NCBI RefSeq assembly: GCF_007992835.1
Contig: NZ_BKBA01000010.1
Location: 1 to 35,372, forward strand
Reading direction: 5' to 3'
DNA: 35,372 bases
Source: Knoellia locipacati
Lineage (GTDB): Bacteria; Actinomycetota; Actinomycetes; Actinomycetales; Dermatophilaceae
Both the position numbers and the translations under genes were made by a program. The notes below the pieces were generated by a model that was given only the letters and a program-made list of their open reading frames with translations, did not search any database and was not told where the DNA came from. Each line of letters opens with the position of its first letter. Position 1 is the stretch's first letter. Positions 8,675 to 15,900 of this stretch are shown piece by piece.

Positions 8675-9289
8675 ATGACCGACGAGCAGCGCCACACCGC
8701 AGAGTTCTGGTTCGACCCCCTGTGCCCGTGGGCCTGGATGACCTCCCGGTGGATGGGTGAGGTCGAGCAGGTTCGTCCCGTGGACGTCACCTGGCACCCG
8801 TTCAGCCTCGCCGTGCTCAACGAGGGGCGTGACCTCCCGGACGAGTACCGCGAGCTCATGGACCGCGGCTGGGGCCCGGCCCGGGTCGTCACGGCGGCGC
8901 GCGAGCTGCACGGCCAGGACGTCGTCAAGCCGCTCTACGACGCCATCGGCACGGCGATCCACCCCGGTGGGGTCAAGGACTTCGACGAGGCGATCAAGGT
9001 CGGCCTCGACAAGGCCGGACTGCCCGCCGACCTCGCCCGCTTCGCGCACAGCGACGAGTACGACCCGCAGATGCGCGAGTCGACCAAGCAGGCCCTCGAC
9101 CTCGTCGGCGACGACGTGGGCACCCCCGTCATCTCCGTCGACGGCGTCGCCTTCTTCGGGCCCGTCGTCACCCCGGCGCCCAAGGGCGACGACGCCGGCC
9201 GCCTGTGGGACGGCTGCGTCCTCGTCGCCAACACCCCGGGCTTCTTCGAGCTCAAGCGCAGCCGCACCGCCGGCCCGCAGTTCGACTGA
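8675..9289 (+). CDS. DsbA-like thioredoxin-fold protein, Rv2466c family
   Basis: The 204-residue protein aligns, from memory, along its whole length with M. tuberculosis Rv2466c, a mycothiol-dependent oxidoreductase/nitroreductase. Shared stretches include FWFDPLCPW, the LNEGRDLPDEYRE region, GDDVGTP, VDGVAFFGPV and the C-terminal FFELKR..PQFD. The active-site motif here is Cys17-Pro-Trp-Ala20, so the second cysteine of the CPWC form is absent and the site is monothiol. ATG 8675 was chosen; an in-frame ATG at 8666 is possible. It diverges from pepN across about 109 bases and is followed after 61 bases by rpiB, the same neighbours as in M. tuberculosis. Confidence 0.88.
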   Translation: MTDEQRHTAEFWFDPLCPWAWMTSRWMGEVEQVRPVDVTWHPFSLAVLNEGRDLPDEYRELMDRGWGPARVVTAARELHGQDVVKPLYDAIGTAIHPGGVKDFDEAIKVGLDKAGLPADLARFAHSDEYDPQMRESTKQALDLVGDDVGTPVISVDGVAFFGPVVTPAPKGDDAGRLWDGCVLVANTPGFFELKRSRTAGPQFD

Positions 9290-9350
9290 GCCCCACCACC
9301 TCCTGAAATTTCCTCGACCAACGACGTTCGACCAGGGAGCACCACCAGAC

Positions 9351-9818
9351 ATGCGCGTACACATCGGCGGCGACCACGCGGCATACGACCTCCAGCAGGA
9401 CCTCATCGCGTTCCTCGAGGCCGAGGGCCACGAGGTGACCAACCACGGACCGTTCGAGCTCGACCCGGTCGACGACTACCCGGTGTTCGTGCTGCGTGCG
9501 GCCGAGGGCGTGGCGGCGGACGACGACTCGCTCGGCATCGTCCTCGGGGGCTCGGGCAACGGTGAGCAGATGGCCGCCAACAAGGTCGCCGGTGTGCGCG
9601 CCGCCCTCTGCTACAACGACGAGCTCGCCCGGCTGGCCCGCGAGCACAACGACGCCCGGGTCATCTCGATCGGGGGCCGGATGAACTCCGTCGCCGAGGC
9701 GCGCTCGATGGTGCGGACCTTCCTCGACACGCCCTTCTCCGGCGAGGAGCGCCACCAGCGCCGGATCGACATGGTCTCCGCCTACGAGAGCACCAAATCG
9801 CTGCCTGACCTGCAGTGA
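9351..9818 (+). CDS. rpiB: Ribose-5-phosphate isomerase B
   Basis: The 155-residue enzyme interconverts ribose 5-phosphate and ribulose 5-phosphate in the pentose phosphate pathway. It starts MRVHIGGDHAAY with the Asp8-His9 pair. It carries the loop GGSGNGEQMAANK, in which Glu72 occupies the catalytic base position typical of actinobacterial RpiB (other bacteria have Cys). ARVISIGGRM is the substrate phosphate-binding region. The ATG at 9351 has a GGGAG about 12 bases upstream. A CGGCATAC copy at 9379 encodes the Ala-Tyr at residues 10-12. Confidence 0.95.
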   Translation: MRVHIGGDHAAYDLQQDLIAFLEAEGHEVTNHGPFELDPVDDYPVFVLRAAEGVAADDDSLGIVLGGSGNGEQMAANKVAGVRAALCYNDELARLAREHNDARVISIGGRMNSVAEARSMVRTFLDTPFSGEERHQRRIDMVSAYESTKSLPDLQ

Positions 9819-9847
9819 TCCCCGGGGGCGCCGTTCGCGCAGACCTC

Positions 9848-9875
9848 TTGCGCACGGCCGGCCGTCGGTTACGCT
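9848..9875 (+). promoter_or_regulatory. Candidate promoter with palindrome, upstream of the phosphatase gene
   Basis: A possible -35 TTGCGC (9848-9853) and -10 TACGCT (9870-9875) are 16 bases apart. The spacer contains the perfect 12-base palindrome ACGGCCGGCCGT (9854-9865), which could be a regulator site. The assignment rests on motif likeness only. Confidence 0.38.
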
Positions 9876-9911
9876 TGCCCTGAGAAGTTCCCAGGACAGG
9901 AGTACCGACTG

Positions 9912-11018
9912 GTGGCTACGGACGTCACCGTCCTCGTCCGCCGACGACCACTGACGGTCGCTCGGCGATTTCGGGCATACGGCATCACGGGACCCCGTCG
10001 CGACTGGGTCGTGTTCGCCTCCTTCGCGGTGCTGTCGGTCGCTCTCATCGCGACGGTCTTCACCTTCCCGGGCCGTTTCCCCACGGTGACGATCGCGCCA
10101 CTCGTCCTGCTCAGCGGTCTGTACCTCCCCACGCGCCACCTCGTGGCGATCTACGTCTTCCTCGCGATCGGGCTGGCCCTCACCGTCCCCAAGCTCCCCA
10201 CGCCGGGCGGGACCAAGGCCGTCATGCTCATCGCCTTCTCGGCGCTCATGGTGATGATGGTCGTCGTCTCCGCCTCGCGGTTCCGGGTGGGGTCGGTCGG
10301 CTTCCACAGCGAGAACCTCCTCGTCGACCTGCGTGACCGCCTGGCCCGCTCCGCGACGCTCCCGGCGCTGCCGCAGGGCTGGACCGCCGAGTCCGCGGTG
10401 CTGTCGGCGCACGGCGAGGGGTTCTCCGGCGACTTCATGGTCATCGGCGACACCCTCGGCGGCCGCCACCTCGAGGTCGCCCTCGTCGACGTGAGCGGCA
10501 AGGGCCGTGAGGCGGGCACGCGCTCGCTGCTGCTGTCGGGAGCGCTCGGTGCCCTCCTCGGGGCCCTCAACCCGAGCGCGTTCCTCGTCGCCGCCAACAG
10601 CTACCTCGTGCGGCAGGGGTGGATCGAGGGTTTCGCCACCGCCGTCCACCTCGACCTCAACCTCGACACGGGCGACTACTCGATCGGCAACGCCGGCCAC
10701 CCCGCACCGGTGAGGTGGTCCAACGGCACGGGCAGCTGGCAGGTCCTCGAGGGCGGACGCGGTCCGGTGCTCGGCCTCGTCGACGGCGTGAGCTTCCCGC
10801 GCACTCGGGGCAACCTCGCCCCGGGCGATGCGCTGATGTTCTATTCGGACGGCATCATCGAGTCCCGCCGGCACGACCTCTCCGAGGGCACCGACCGCAT
10901 GCTCGGCGCTGCCGCCCAGGCCATGGTTCGCCGCGACTCCGTCGTCAATGCCGTTGTCTCGCAGGCCCGTTCGGGCGAGGCGGACGACCGCGCGGTCTTC
11001 GTCATCGCGCGTCGCTGA
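9912..11018 (+). CDS. Membrane-anchored SpoIIE-type PP2C serine phosphatase
   Basis: The 368-residue protein has a polar N-terminus (1-30), three to four membrane segments between about 32 and 120, and a C-terminal PPM/SpoIIE phosphatase domain (about 150-368). Metal-binding and family motifs are visible: GDF (173-175), DVSGKG (193-198), NAGHP (260-264), YSDGIIE (311-317) and EADDRAV (356-362). Such enzymes usually dephosphorylate anti-sigma antagonists of the SpoIIAA type and so control alternative sigma factors, but no partner gene lies nearby. The start is GTG 9912, about ten bases after AGGAG. There is no PAS, GAF or kinase domain; the membrane part probably takes the sensor role. Confidence 0.88.
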   Translation: MATDVTVLVRRRPLTVARRFRAYGITGPRRDWVVFASFAVLSVALIATVFTFPGRFPTVTIAPLVLLSGLYLPTRHLVAIYVFLAIGLALTVPKLPTPGGTKAVMLIAFSALMVMMVVVSASRFRVGSVGFHSENLLVDLRDRLARSATLPALPQGWTAESAVLSAHGEGFSGDFMVIGDTLGGRHLEVALVDVSGKGREAGTRSLLLSGALGALLGALNPSAFLVAANSYLVRQGWIEGFATAVHLDLNLDTGDYSIGNAGHPAPVRWSNGTGSWQVLEGGRGPVLGLVDGVSFPRTRGNLAPGDALMFYSDGIIESRRHDLSEGTDRMLGAAAQAMVRRDSVVNAVVSQARSGEADDRAVFVIARR

Positions 11019-11088
11019 CGCGCGGGCCAAGAGAGGGCGCGCCGGTCCTGCCGCCTGGCCGCGGCAGGGACGGTCCGCCCGACGGCGC

Positions 11089-11100
11089 TAACCTCAACCC
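11089..11100 (+). promoter_or_regulatory. Candidate -10 box for leaderless trmB mRNA
   Basis: TAACCT (11089-11094) ends six bases before the GTG at 11101, and no ribosome-binding sequence lies between. This is the standard leaderless spacing. Confidence 0.42.
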
Positions 11101-11787
11101 GTGTCCTCGTCGCGCTCCGCCCTCGACCACACCCCTCGACATGGGGTCCGGACGTTCACGCCCCGGTGGCGCACGTCACCGCTGACCGCCGAGCGGATGG
11201 AGCGCCTGCTCCCGCGCCACCAGGTCCCGCCGGAGGGGATGCTCGACGCACAGGCGTGGTTCGGGCGGACCGCTCCCGTCGTGCTCGAGATCGGCTCGGG
11301 CCACGGTGCGGCCGCGGTCGCCTACGCCGCCGCCCACCCCGACCACGACCTGCTGGCCGTCGAGGTGCACGTGCCCGGCGTGGCCCGGATGCTCGCCGCC
11401 GCGGAGCCGCTCGCGCTGACCAACCTCTGGGTGGAGCGGGGTGACGCGATGCCCCTGCTCACCGACCGTGTTCCCAGCGGCTCGCTCGCCGCCGTGCACC
11501 TCTTCTTCCCCGACCCGTGGCCGAAGGCCAAGCACGCGAAGCGCCGCTTCGTGCAGCAGCACACGCTGACCCTGCTCGCCGACCGGCTCGCGCCGGGCGG
11601 GGTGCTCCGGATCGCGACCGACCACGCCGTCTACGCCGCGCACGTGCGGGAGCAGGTCGCCCACCACGGCGGGTGGGACCTCGTCGAGGGCGAGCGGCCG
11701 GACTGGCGTCCTCGCGACGGCTTCGAGGCCAAGGGGCTGGCGGCTGGGCGCACGGTGGCCGAGTTCGCCCTGACCCGGTCCCGCTGA
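11101..11787 (+). CDS. trmB: tRNA (guanine-N7-)-methyltransferase
   Basis: The 228-residue SAM-dependent enzyme makes N7-methylguanosine at position 46 of tRNA. The SAM-binding loop is LEIGSGHG (62-69), followed by an acidic residue at the end of the second strand (LAVEVH, 86-90). The family signature is HLFFPDPWPKAKHAKRR (133-149). The C-terminus carries RIATDHAVYA and a GFEAKG tail that fit the TrmB fold. Expected length is 210-240 residues. It starts at GTG 11101, probably leaderless. A tRNA gene on the opposite strand follows at once, with a hairpin between them. Confidence 0.94.
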   Translation: MSSSRSALDHTPRHGVRTFTPRWRTSPLTAERMERLLPRHQVPPEGMLDAQAWFGRTAPVVLEIGSGHGAAAVAYAAAHPDHDLLAVEVHVPGVARMLAAAEPLALTNLWVERGDAMPLLTDRVPSGSLAAVHLFFPDPWPKAKHAKRRFVQQHTLTLLADRLAPGGVLRIATDHAVYAAHVREQVAHHGGWDLVEGERPDWRPRDGFEAKGLAAGRTVAEFALTRSR

Positions 11788-11790
11788 CCA

Positions 11791-11863
11791 CCGACGGTCG
11801 CCGTGCCGCAGACGACGGATGCCTGCGAGGCGCGTGGCGCGCGTCGCAGGCATCGACCGTCGG
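11791..11863. terminator. Nested hairpin between trmB and tRNA-Pro
   Basis: An inner 11-base stem pairs GATGCCTGCGA (11818-11828) with its exact complement (11844-11854). An outer 10-base pair, 11791-11800 with 11854-11863, surrounds it and touches the 3' end of the tRNA gene. It can terminate transcription of both converging units. There is no T-tract. Confidence 0.6.
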
Positions 11864-11933
11864 GGTAGCCAGATTCGAACTGGCGACCTTCCGCTCCCAA
11901 AGCGGACGCGCTACCAAGCTGCGCCATACCCCG
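11860..11933 (-). tRNA. tRNA-Pro (anticodon UGG)
   Basis: On the minus strand the 74 bases fold into a complete cloverleaf. The 7-bp acceptor pairs CGGGGTA with TACCCCG, the D arm has GCGC/GCGC, the anticodon stem is TCCGC/GCGGA with loop TTTGGGA, and the T arm is GCCAG/CTGGC with loop TTCGAAT. The anticodon is TGG. CCA is not encoded. Confidence 0.96.
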
Positions 11934-12059
11934 GACTCGCCTCGTACGGACCGTGATCAGGACACGAGGACTGTCGGCCGATTTCGGATCCCGCGGAGGC
12001 GGCCACTAGGCTAACCCCTGCTCCGAGCCGGACGGTCCAGGCCGTCCACGACGAGCGCT

Positions 12060-12133
12060 GCGGGTGTAGCTCAATGGTAGAGCTTCAGTCTTCCAAACTG
12101 ACTACGCGAGTTCGATTCTCGTCACCCGCTCCA
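12060..12133 (+). tRNA. tRNA-Gly (anticodon UCC)
   Basis: The acceptor GCGGGTG pairs with CACCCGC. The D arm is GCTC/GAGC, the anticodon stem TCAGT/ACTGA carries loop CTTCCAA, and the T arm carries TTCGATT. The anticodon is TCC. The discriminator T and an encoded CCA (12131-12133) close the gene. Confidence 0.96.
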
Positions 12134-12219
12134 CGCTTCACAGCCGGTCGGTGACCTTCGTCCCTGTCCGACGTCCGCCCCTCCGGGCGACGCTGGTCGC
12201 ACAGACCCAGGACGGCACC

Positions 12220-12609
12220 ATGGACACGACCCGCAGCCCCGCCCGCGACGGCGAGCACCGCAGTGCGCCCACCTACGCCGGGATCGCCGACGCGGCCTAC
12301 CGCCGCGCCTAGTGGTCGCTGGCGCTGTACCCGGTCTCCCTCGTCGTCGGTTTCGTCCTCGGCGAGGGACTGTTCTCGCTCCTCGGCGGCACCGAGCAGG
12401 GGGCGCCCGCCTGGACCGTGGTGCTCGCGGCCACGCCCGCCCTGCTCCTCATGGCCGTCCCCGGTGTGCTCGCGTGGCAGCAGGGTCGCCGGGCGGCCCG
12501 GTTCGGGCGCCGTGACGGGTGGGTCCCGGGGGTCGTGGGGCTCGTCGTCGCCCTCGGCGTCGTCGGGGTCAACGCACTCACCTTCGTCGTGGGCACCTTC
12601 CTGGGCTGA
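12220..12609 (+). pseudogene. Small membrane protein frame interrupted by an amber codon
   Basis: From ATG 12220 the frame reads 30 codons ending AYAGIADAAYRRA-like, then meets TAG at 12310-12312. It continues without another stop for about 98 codons to TGA 12607-12609. The downstream part has three clear hydrophobic segments starting WSLALYPVSLVVGFVLGEG, with a final helix VVGLVVALGVVGVNALTFVV. The joined product would be about 129 residues, with a soluble N-terminus and three membrane helices. The TAG could come from CAG (Gln) by one transition. No in-frame ATG, GTG or TTG directly follows the TAG; the first is GTG near 12418, inside the second helix. I did not recognise a family. It lies just after tRNA-Gly and before a strong hairpin. 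A base-call error is possible. Confidence 0.55.
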
Positions 12610-12629
12610 GGCGTCCCGCCCCGGACACG

Positions 12630-12666
12630 GGTATGCCGTCCGCGCGAGGTGCGCGGACGGCATACC
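12630..12666. terminator. 16-bp hairpin built from a head-to-head octamer pair
   Basis: Arms 12630-12645 and 12651-12666 are perfect reverse complements around a 5-base loop. The outer end of each arm is the octamer (GTATGCCG at 12631, CGGCATAC at 12658). It lies between converging genes, the interrupted membrane frame and the metalloprotease, and can serve both. Confidence 0.85.
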
Positions 12667-12684
12667 GGGCCGTGCGGGGGAGTC

Positions 12685-13629
12685 TCAGGCCCGGAAGGCG
12701 AGCCAGGCGTCGCTCATCCGCTCGGCCTGACCACGCGTGAACATGTTCATGCAGGAGTCCTGCGTGTAGTCCATGAAGTTGTGGATCGGGTCGAGCCCGG
12801 GTGCGGTGCAGGTGTCGGCGCCGACCGGGCAGTTGAACTGCGGCTGTGCCTCGCGGGGGGTGTCCGCGACGTAGTCGCCCGAGGCCGAGCAGCCGTGGGC
12901 GAAGGTGTGCTCGAGCATGAGCCAGTGGCCGACCTCGTGGGTGAGGGTGTCGCCGAGGGAGTACTTGCCCGCGGTGCCACCCGGCATCGACTCGTCGAGC
13001 ATGACGACGCCGTCGATGAAGTCACGGCCGTTGTTGTAGCCCTTGGGGAAGTAGGCCCAGCCGAGGAGGCCGTCGCCGATGTCCGCGACGTAGACGTTGA
13101 GCGTGCGCGAGTTGCCCTCGTAGAGAGCGGCCTTCATGTCGCGCTCGACCTTGCCGGGGGTCACGGTGTTCCAGACCGGGTTGACGGTGAAGGTCGTCTT
13201 CGTGAGGTTGAAGCGGAACGGGGTGTCGGACGCGTCGGCAGCCGTGGCGCCGGAGTAGGAGTCGTTGAGCACCTTCATCTGCGCGGCGATCATCGTGTTC
13301 ATGCGGGTCGTCGCGGCCGGGCTGAGCTGCTCCTTGGACACGACGTGGAAGATCGTCGGGATCTTCACCGAGCCGGAGGCCATGAGCGGGCGGTCCTTGA
13401 TGACGCCGTAGGCGTTGGCCTCGTTCTTGCTGTAGAGCTCGGGCTCCTTGGCGTCCTTCGCCGTGTCCCGCACGCGGGCGGCCGAGGTGGCTCCGGCGCC
13501 CGGGTCGCACGCGGCGACGGCGGGGGGCGGCGTGCCGGCCGCACTCACGCCGGCGGGGGCCGAGATCGCGAGGGTGGAGGCGGCGAGCGCCAGGACTCCG
13601 AGCGCGGGACGGATGAGACGTCGTGACAT
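12685..13629 (-). CDS. Secreted zinc metalloprotease, M43/pappalysin-like
   Basis: The 314-residue precursor begins with a signal peptide (two Arg at residues 3-4, hydrophobic core 9-27, cleavage probably after an Ala near 29-31). The catalytic zinc motif HEVGHWLMLEH (231-241) is an extended HEXXHxxxxxH of the metzincin type. A Met-turn is seen in NFMDY (Met286). Four cysteines (247, 267, 274, 293) around the active site fit the disulfides of ulilysin-like M43B enzymes. The usual Gly of HEXXHxxGxxH is Met here. It is exported and probably degrades extracellular protein. ATG 13629 follows GAGGAG by about seven bases. No neighbour shares its role. Confidence 0.9.
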   Translation of the reverse strand: MSRRLIRPALGVLALAASTLAISAPAGVSAAGTPPPAVAACDPGAGATSAARVRDTAKDAKEPELYSKNEANAYGVIKDRPLMASGSVKIPTIFHVVSKEQLSPAATTRMNTMIAAQMKVLNDSYSGATAADASDTPFRFNLTKTTFTVNPVWNTVTPGKVERDMKAALYEGNSRTLNVYVADIGDGLLGWAYFPKGYNNGRDFIDGVVMLDESMPGGTAGKYSLGDTLTHEVGHWLMLEHTFAHGCSASGDYVADTPREAQPQFNCPVGADTCTAPGLDPIHNFMDYTQDSCMNMFTRGQAERMSDAWLAFRA

Positions 13630-13720
13630 GGGGGTCTCCTCATGGGCTGCGGGCCGGGTCCGGCCACTCGCTGGAACGTACTCCGGCGCGGGCGCCTGCG
13701 GGGGGCGGACGCGACGGCGA

Positions 13721-13750
13721 TTCGGCGCCGGGTGCCATGGCCGTTAGCAT
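13721..13750 (+). promoter_or_regulatory. Candidate tig promoter
   Basis: TTCGGC (13721-13726) and TAGCAT (13745-13750) are 18 bases apart, about 150 bases before the tig start. The fit to -35 and -10 consensus is only moderate. Confidence 0.3.
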
Positions 13751-13848
13751 GGGGAGGAGTTTGATCTCGTTCGATGTGCCGTGCGCCTGTGCGCGCACGC
13801 CCGCGCCGTCCCGGCGATGGAGTCGCACACCGATCCGCGATCGCATCC

Positions 13849-13865
13849 GCGGGCCGCAGGCCCGC
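13849..13865 (+). promoter_or_regulatory. Hairpin in the tig leader
   Basis: GCGGGCC (13849-13855) pairs with GGCCCGC (13859-13865) around a 3-base loop, about 37 bases before the tig start codon. It would form in the leader RNA if transcription starts near 13757. Its role is unknown. Confidence 0.4.
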
Positions 13866-13902
13866 ACCGACCACTGATCCCAACACGTGTGGAGTGCCTG
13901 AA

Positions 13903-15258
13903 GTGAAGAGTGCCGTCGAGACCCTCAGCCCGACCCGGGTCAAGCTCATCGTGGAGGTGCCCTTCGACGAGCTGAAGCCCGACCTGGACAAGGCGTACCA
14001 GACGATCGGCAGCCAGATCCAGATCCCCGGCTTCCGCCAGGGCAAGGTCCCCGCGCGCATCATCGACCAGCGCGTCGGCCGTGGCGCCGTCGTGCAGGAG
14101 GCCGTCAACGAGGCCCTGCCGCGCTTCTTCGCCGAGGCTGTCGACGCCGAGGGCGTCAAGGCCATCGGCCAGCCCGAGGTCGACGTCACCGCCGTCCCGC
14201 TCGAGGACGGGCAGGACTTCGAGTTCACCGTCGAGACCGACGTGCGTCCCGAGATCGAGCTCCCCGAGCTCGAGGGCATCGCCGTCGAGGTCGACGAGGT
14301 CAAGGCCTCCGACGAGGACGTCGAGGAGCGGCTCACCGAGCTGCGCCAGCGCTTCGGCACCCTCTCGACCGTCGAGCGCGCCGTCGAGTCCGGCGACGTG
14401 CTCTCGATCGACCTCTCCGCCGTCATCGAGGGCGAGGAGATCGACAGCGTCGAGGGCGTCACCTACGAGGTCGGCTCCGGCAACATGCTCGAAGGCCTCG
14501 ACGACGCCGTCACCGGCGCCAAGGCCGGCGACACGGTGACCTTCACCGCCCCGCTCGCCGGTGGCGACAAGGAGGGCCAGGACGCCGAGTGCACCGTCAC
14601 CGTCCAGTCCGTCAAGGTCCGTGAGCTCCCCGAGCTCGACGACGACTTCGCCCAGCTCGCCTCGCAGTTCGACACCCTCGACGAGCTCCGCGAGGACGTC
14701 GTCAAGCAGGCCGAGCAGGCCAAGAAGTTCGAGCAGGGCGTCCAGGCCCGCGACAAGGTCCTCGAGCACCTCCTCGACTCGGTCGAGGTCCCCGTGCCCG
14801 ACGGCATCGTCGAGGCCGAGGTCAACAGCCACCTCGAGGGCGAGGACCGCCTCGAGGACGACACGCACCGCGCCGAGGTCGACGAGAGCACCCGCAAGGC
14901 GCTCAAGGGCCAGTTCCTCCTCGACGCCCTCGCCGAGAAGCTCGAGATCTCGGTCGAGCAGCCCGAGCTCATCGAGTACCTCATCATGAGCGCGCAGCAG
15001 TACGGCATGGACCCGAACCAGTTCGCCCAGGCGATCGACCAGCAGGGCCAGGTGCCCGCCATGGTCCAGGAGGTCGCGCGTCGCAAGGCGCTCGCGGCCG
15101 TCCTCGAGAAGGCCGTCGTCACCGACACGGCCGGCAACTCGATCGACCTCAACGAGCTCGTGCCCCAGGCCGAGACGGTCGACCCCGAGCTCGAGGCCGA
15201 CGACGACGAGGCCGCCGAGGTCGCCGAGGCCGAGACCGAGGAGACCGCGAAGGCCTGA
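13903..15258 (+). CDS. tig: Trigger factor, ribosome-associated chaperone and prolyl isomerase
   Basis: The 451-residue protein has the ribosome-docking loop GFRQGKVP at 43-50 in its N-terminal domain. An FKBP-type PPIase domain covers about 160-245 and a long helical C-terminal chaperone domain follows. The tail after about 430 is strongly acidic (DPELEADDDEAAEVAEAETE), as in many actinobacteria. It binds nascent chains at the exit tunnel of the ribosome. GTG 13903 is preceded by GGAG (13891-13894) at eight bases; the frame is open further upstream but without similarity. It sits a few kilobases before clpP1-clpP2, as is common in bacteria. Confidence 0.96.
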   Translation: MKSAVETLSPTRVKLIVEVPFDELKPDLDKAYQTIGSQIQIPGFRQGKVPARIIDQRVGRGAVVQEAVNEALPRFFAEAVDAEGVKAIGQPEVDVTAVPLEDGQDFEFTVETDVRPEIELPELEGIAVEVDEVKASDEDVEERLTELRQRFGTLSTVERAVESGDVLSIDLSAVIEGEEIDSVEGVTYEVGSGNMLEGLDDAVTGAKAGDTVTFTAPLAGGDKEGQDAECTVTVQSVKVRELPELDDDFAQLASQFDTLDELREDVVKQAEQAKKFEQGVQARDKVLEHLLDSVEVPVPDGIVEAEVNSHLEGEDRLEDDTHRAEVDESTRKALKGQFLLDALAEKLEISVEQPELIEYLIMSAQQYGMDPNQFAQAIDQQGQVPAMVQEVARRKALAAVLEKAVVTDTAGNSIDLNELVPQAETVDPELEADDDEAAEVAEAETEETAKA

Positions 15259-15277
15259 CGCCTTCGACGCAACCACG

Positions 15278-15321
15278 ACGTATGCCGTGTGCCCACCGAG
15301 AGGTGGGCACACGGCATACGT
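15278..15321. terminator. 20-bp hairpin after tig built from a head-to-head octamer pair
   Basis: Arms 15278-15297 and 15302-15321 are perfect complements around a GAGA tetraloop. GTATGCCG (15280) and CGGCATAC (15312) form the base of the stem. It begins 20 bases after the tig stop codon and is the strongest hairpin in the window. Confidence 0.88.
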
Positions 15322-15376
15322 GCTTCCCGGGGTCCGCAGGTTGCACTGCGCGCCGATCCGTGATGAGGGTGGGGGC

Positions 15377-15844
15377 ATGAGCGACGACAAGCAGATCACC
15401 GTGTCCCGCACGATCGATGCTCCGGCCAGCGAGGTGTTCGACGTGCTGAGCAACCCGCAGCGCCACCAGGAGCTCGACGGCTCGGGCTTCATCCGGTCCG
15501 TCGAGCAGGCCGACCGCATCCAGAAGGTCGGCGACGTGTTCACCATGAACATGTCCGGTCCCCACATGGGTGGCGACTACCAGACCGACAACCACGTCAC
15601 CGGCTACGACACCAACTCCCTGCTGGCGTGGCAGACCACGCCGGCCGGCACCGACCCGCTGGGCTGGGAGTGGGTCTGGCGCCTCGAGCAGCAGGGGCCG
15701 GACCAGACCCTGGTGACCCACACCTACGACTGGTCCAAGGTCACCGACAAGGACGTCCTCCAGAAGGTGTCCTTCCCGCTCGTGAGCGAGCACCAGCTCG
15801 AGGAGACGCTCGGCCGGCTCGCCGAGGCCTCGTCAGGCTCCTGA
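15377..15844 (+). CDS. SRPBCC (START/Bet v1-like) family protein
   Basis: The 155-residue protein begins with ITVSRTIDAPASEVFDVLSN, the first strand and helix of polyketide-cyclase/SRPBCC folds. It ends with a long helix (HQLEETLGRLAEA) that typically closes the ligand cavity. In between is a strand-rich part with GWEWVWRLE. The family binds hydrophobic ligands; the ligand here cannot be inferred. ATG 15377 follows a G-rich stretch (GAGGGTGGGGG). It is a single gene between the tig terminator and a short repeat region, converging with lacI. Confidence 0.85.
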   Translation: MSDDKQITVSRTIDAPASEVFDVLSNPQRHQELDGSGFIRSVEQADRIQKVGDVFTMNMSGPHMGGDYQTDNHVTGYDTNSLLAWQTTPAGTDPLGWEWVWRLEQQGPDQTLVTHTYDWSKVTDKDVLQKVSFPLVSEHQLEETLGRLAEASSGS

Positions 15845-15847
15845 GGC

Positions 15848-15900
15848 TCGCCGGGATCTCAGGGTCGCCGGGTTCCTCAGGGTCGCCGGGTTCCTCAGGC
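15848..15900. repeat. Three tandem copies of a 17-18 bp unit
   Basis: Units at 15848-15864 (17 bp), 15865-15882 and 15883-15900 (18 bp each) follow TCGCCGGGTTCCTCAGGG, the first with one base missing and one changed. The array is bracketed by two copies of TCAGGCTCCTGAGG at 15833-15846 and 15895-15908, each itself nearly palindromic. It fills the gap between two converging stop codons. Confidence 0.8.

Noticed and set aside
6232-8760. An 842-codon plus-strand open frame opposite pepN
   Set aside because: The complementary strand encodes a clear aminopeptidase N with all motifs, and the plus-strand peptide is low-complexity with no family.
9252-11030. A 592-codon minus-strand open frame opposite rpiB and the phosphatase gene
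   Set aside because: It crosses two well-supported genes and their intergenic gap, and has no ribosome-binding site or recognisable domain.
11860-12133. An integration site at the tRNA pair
   Set aside because: No copy of either tRNA 3' end was found downstream and no integrase is near.
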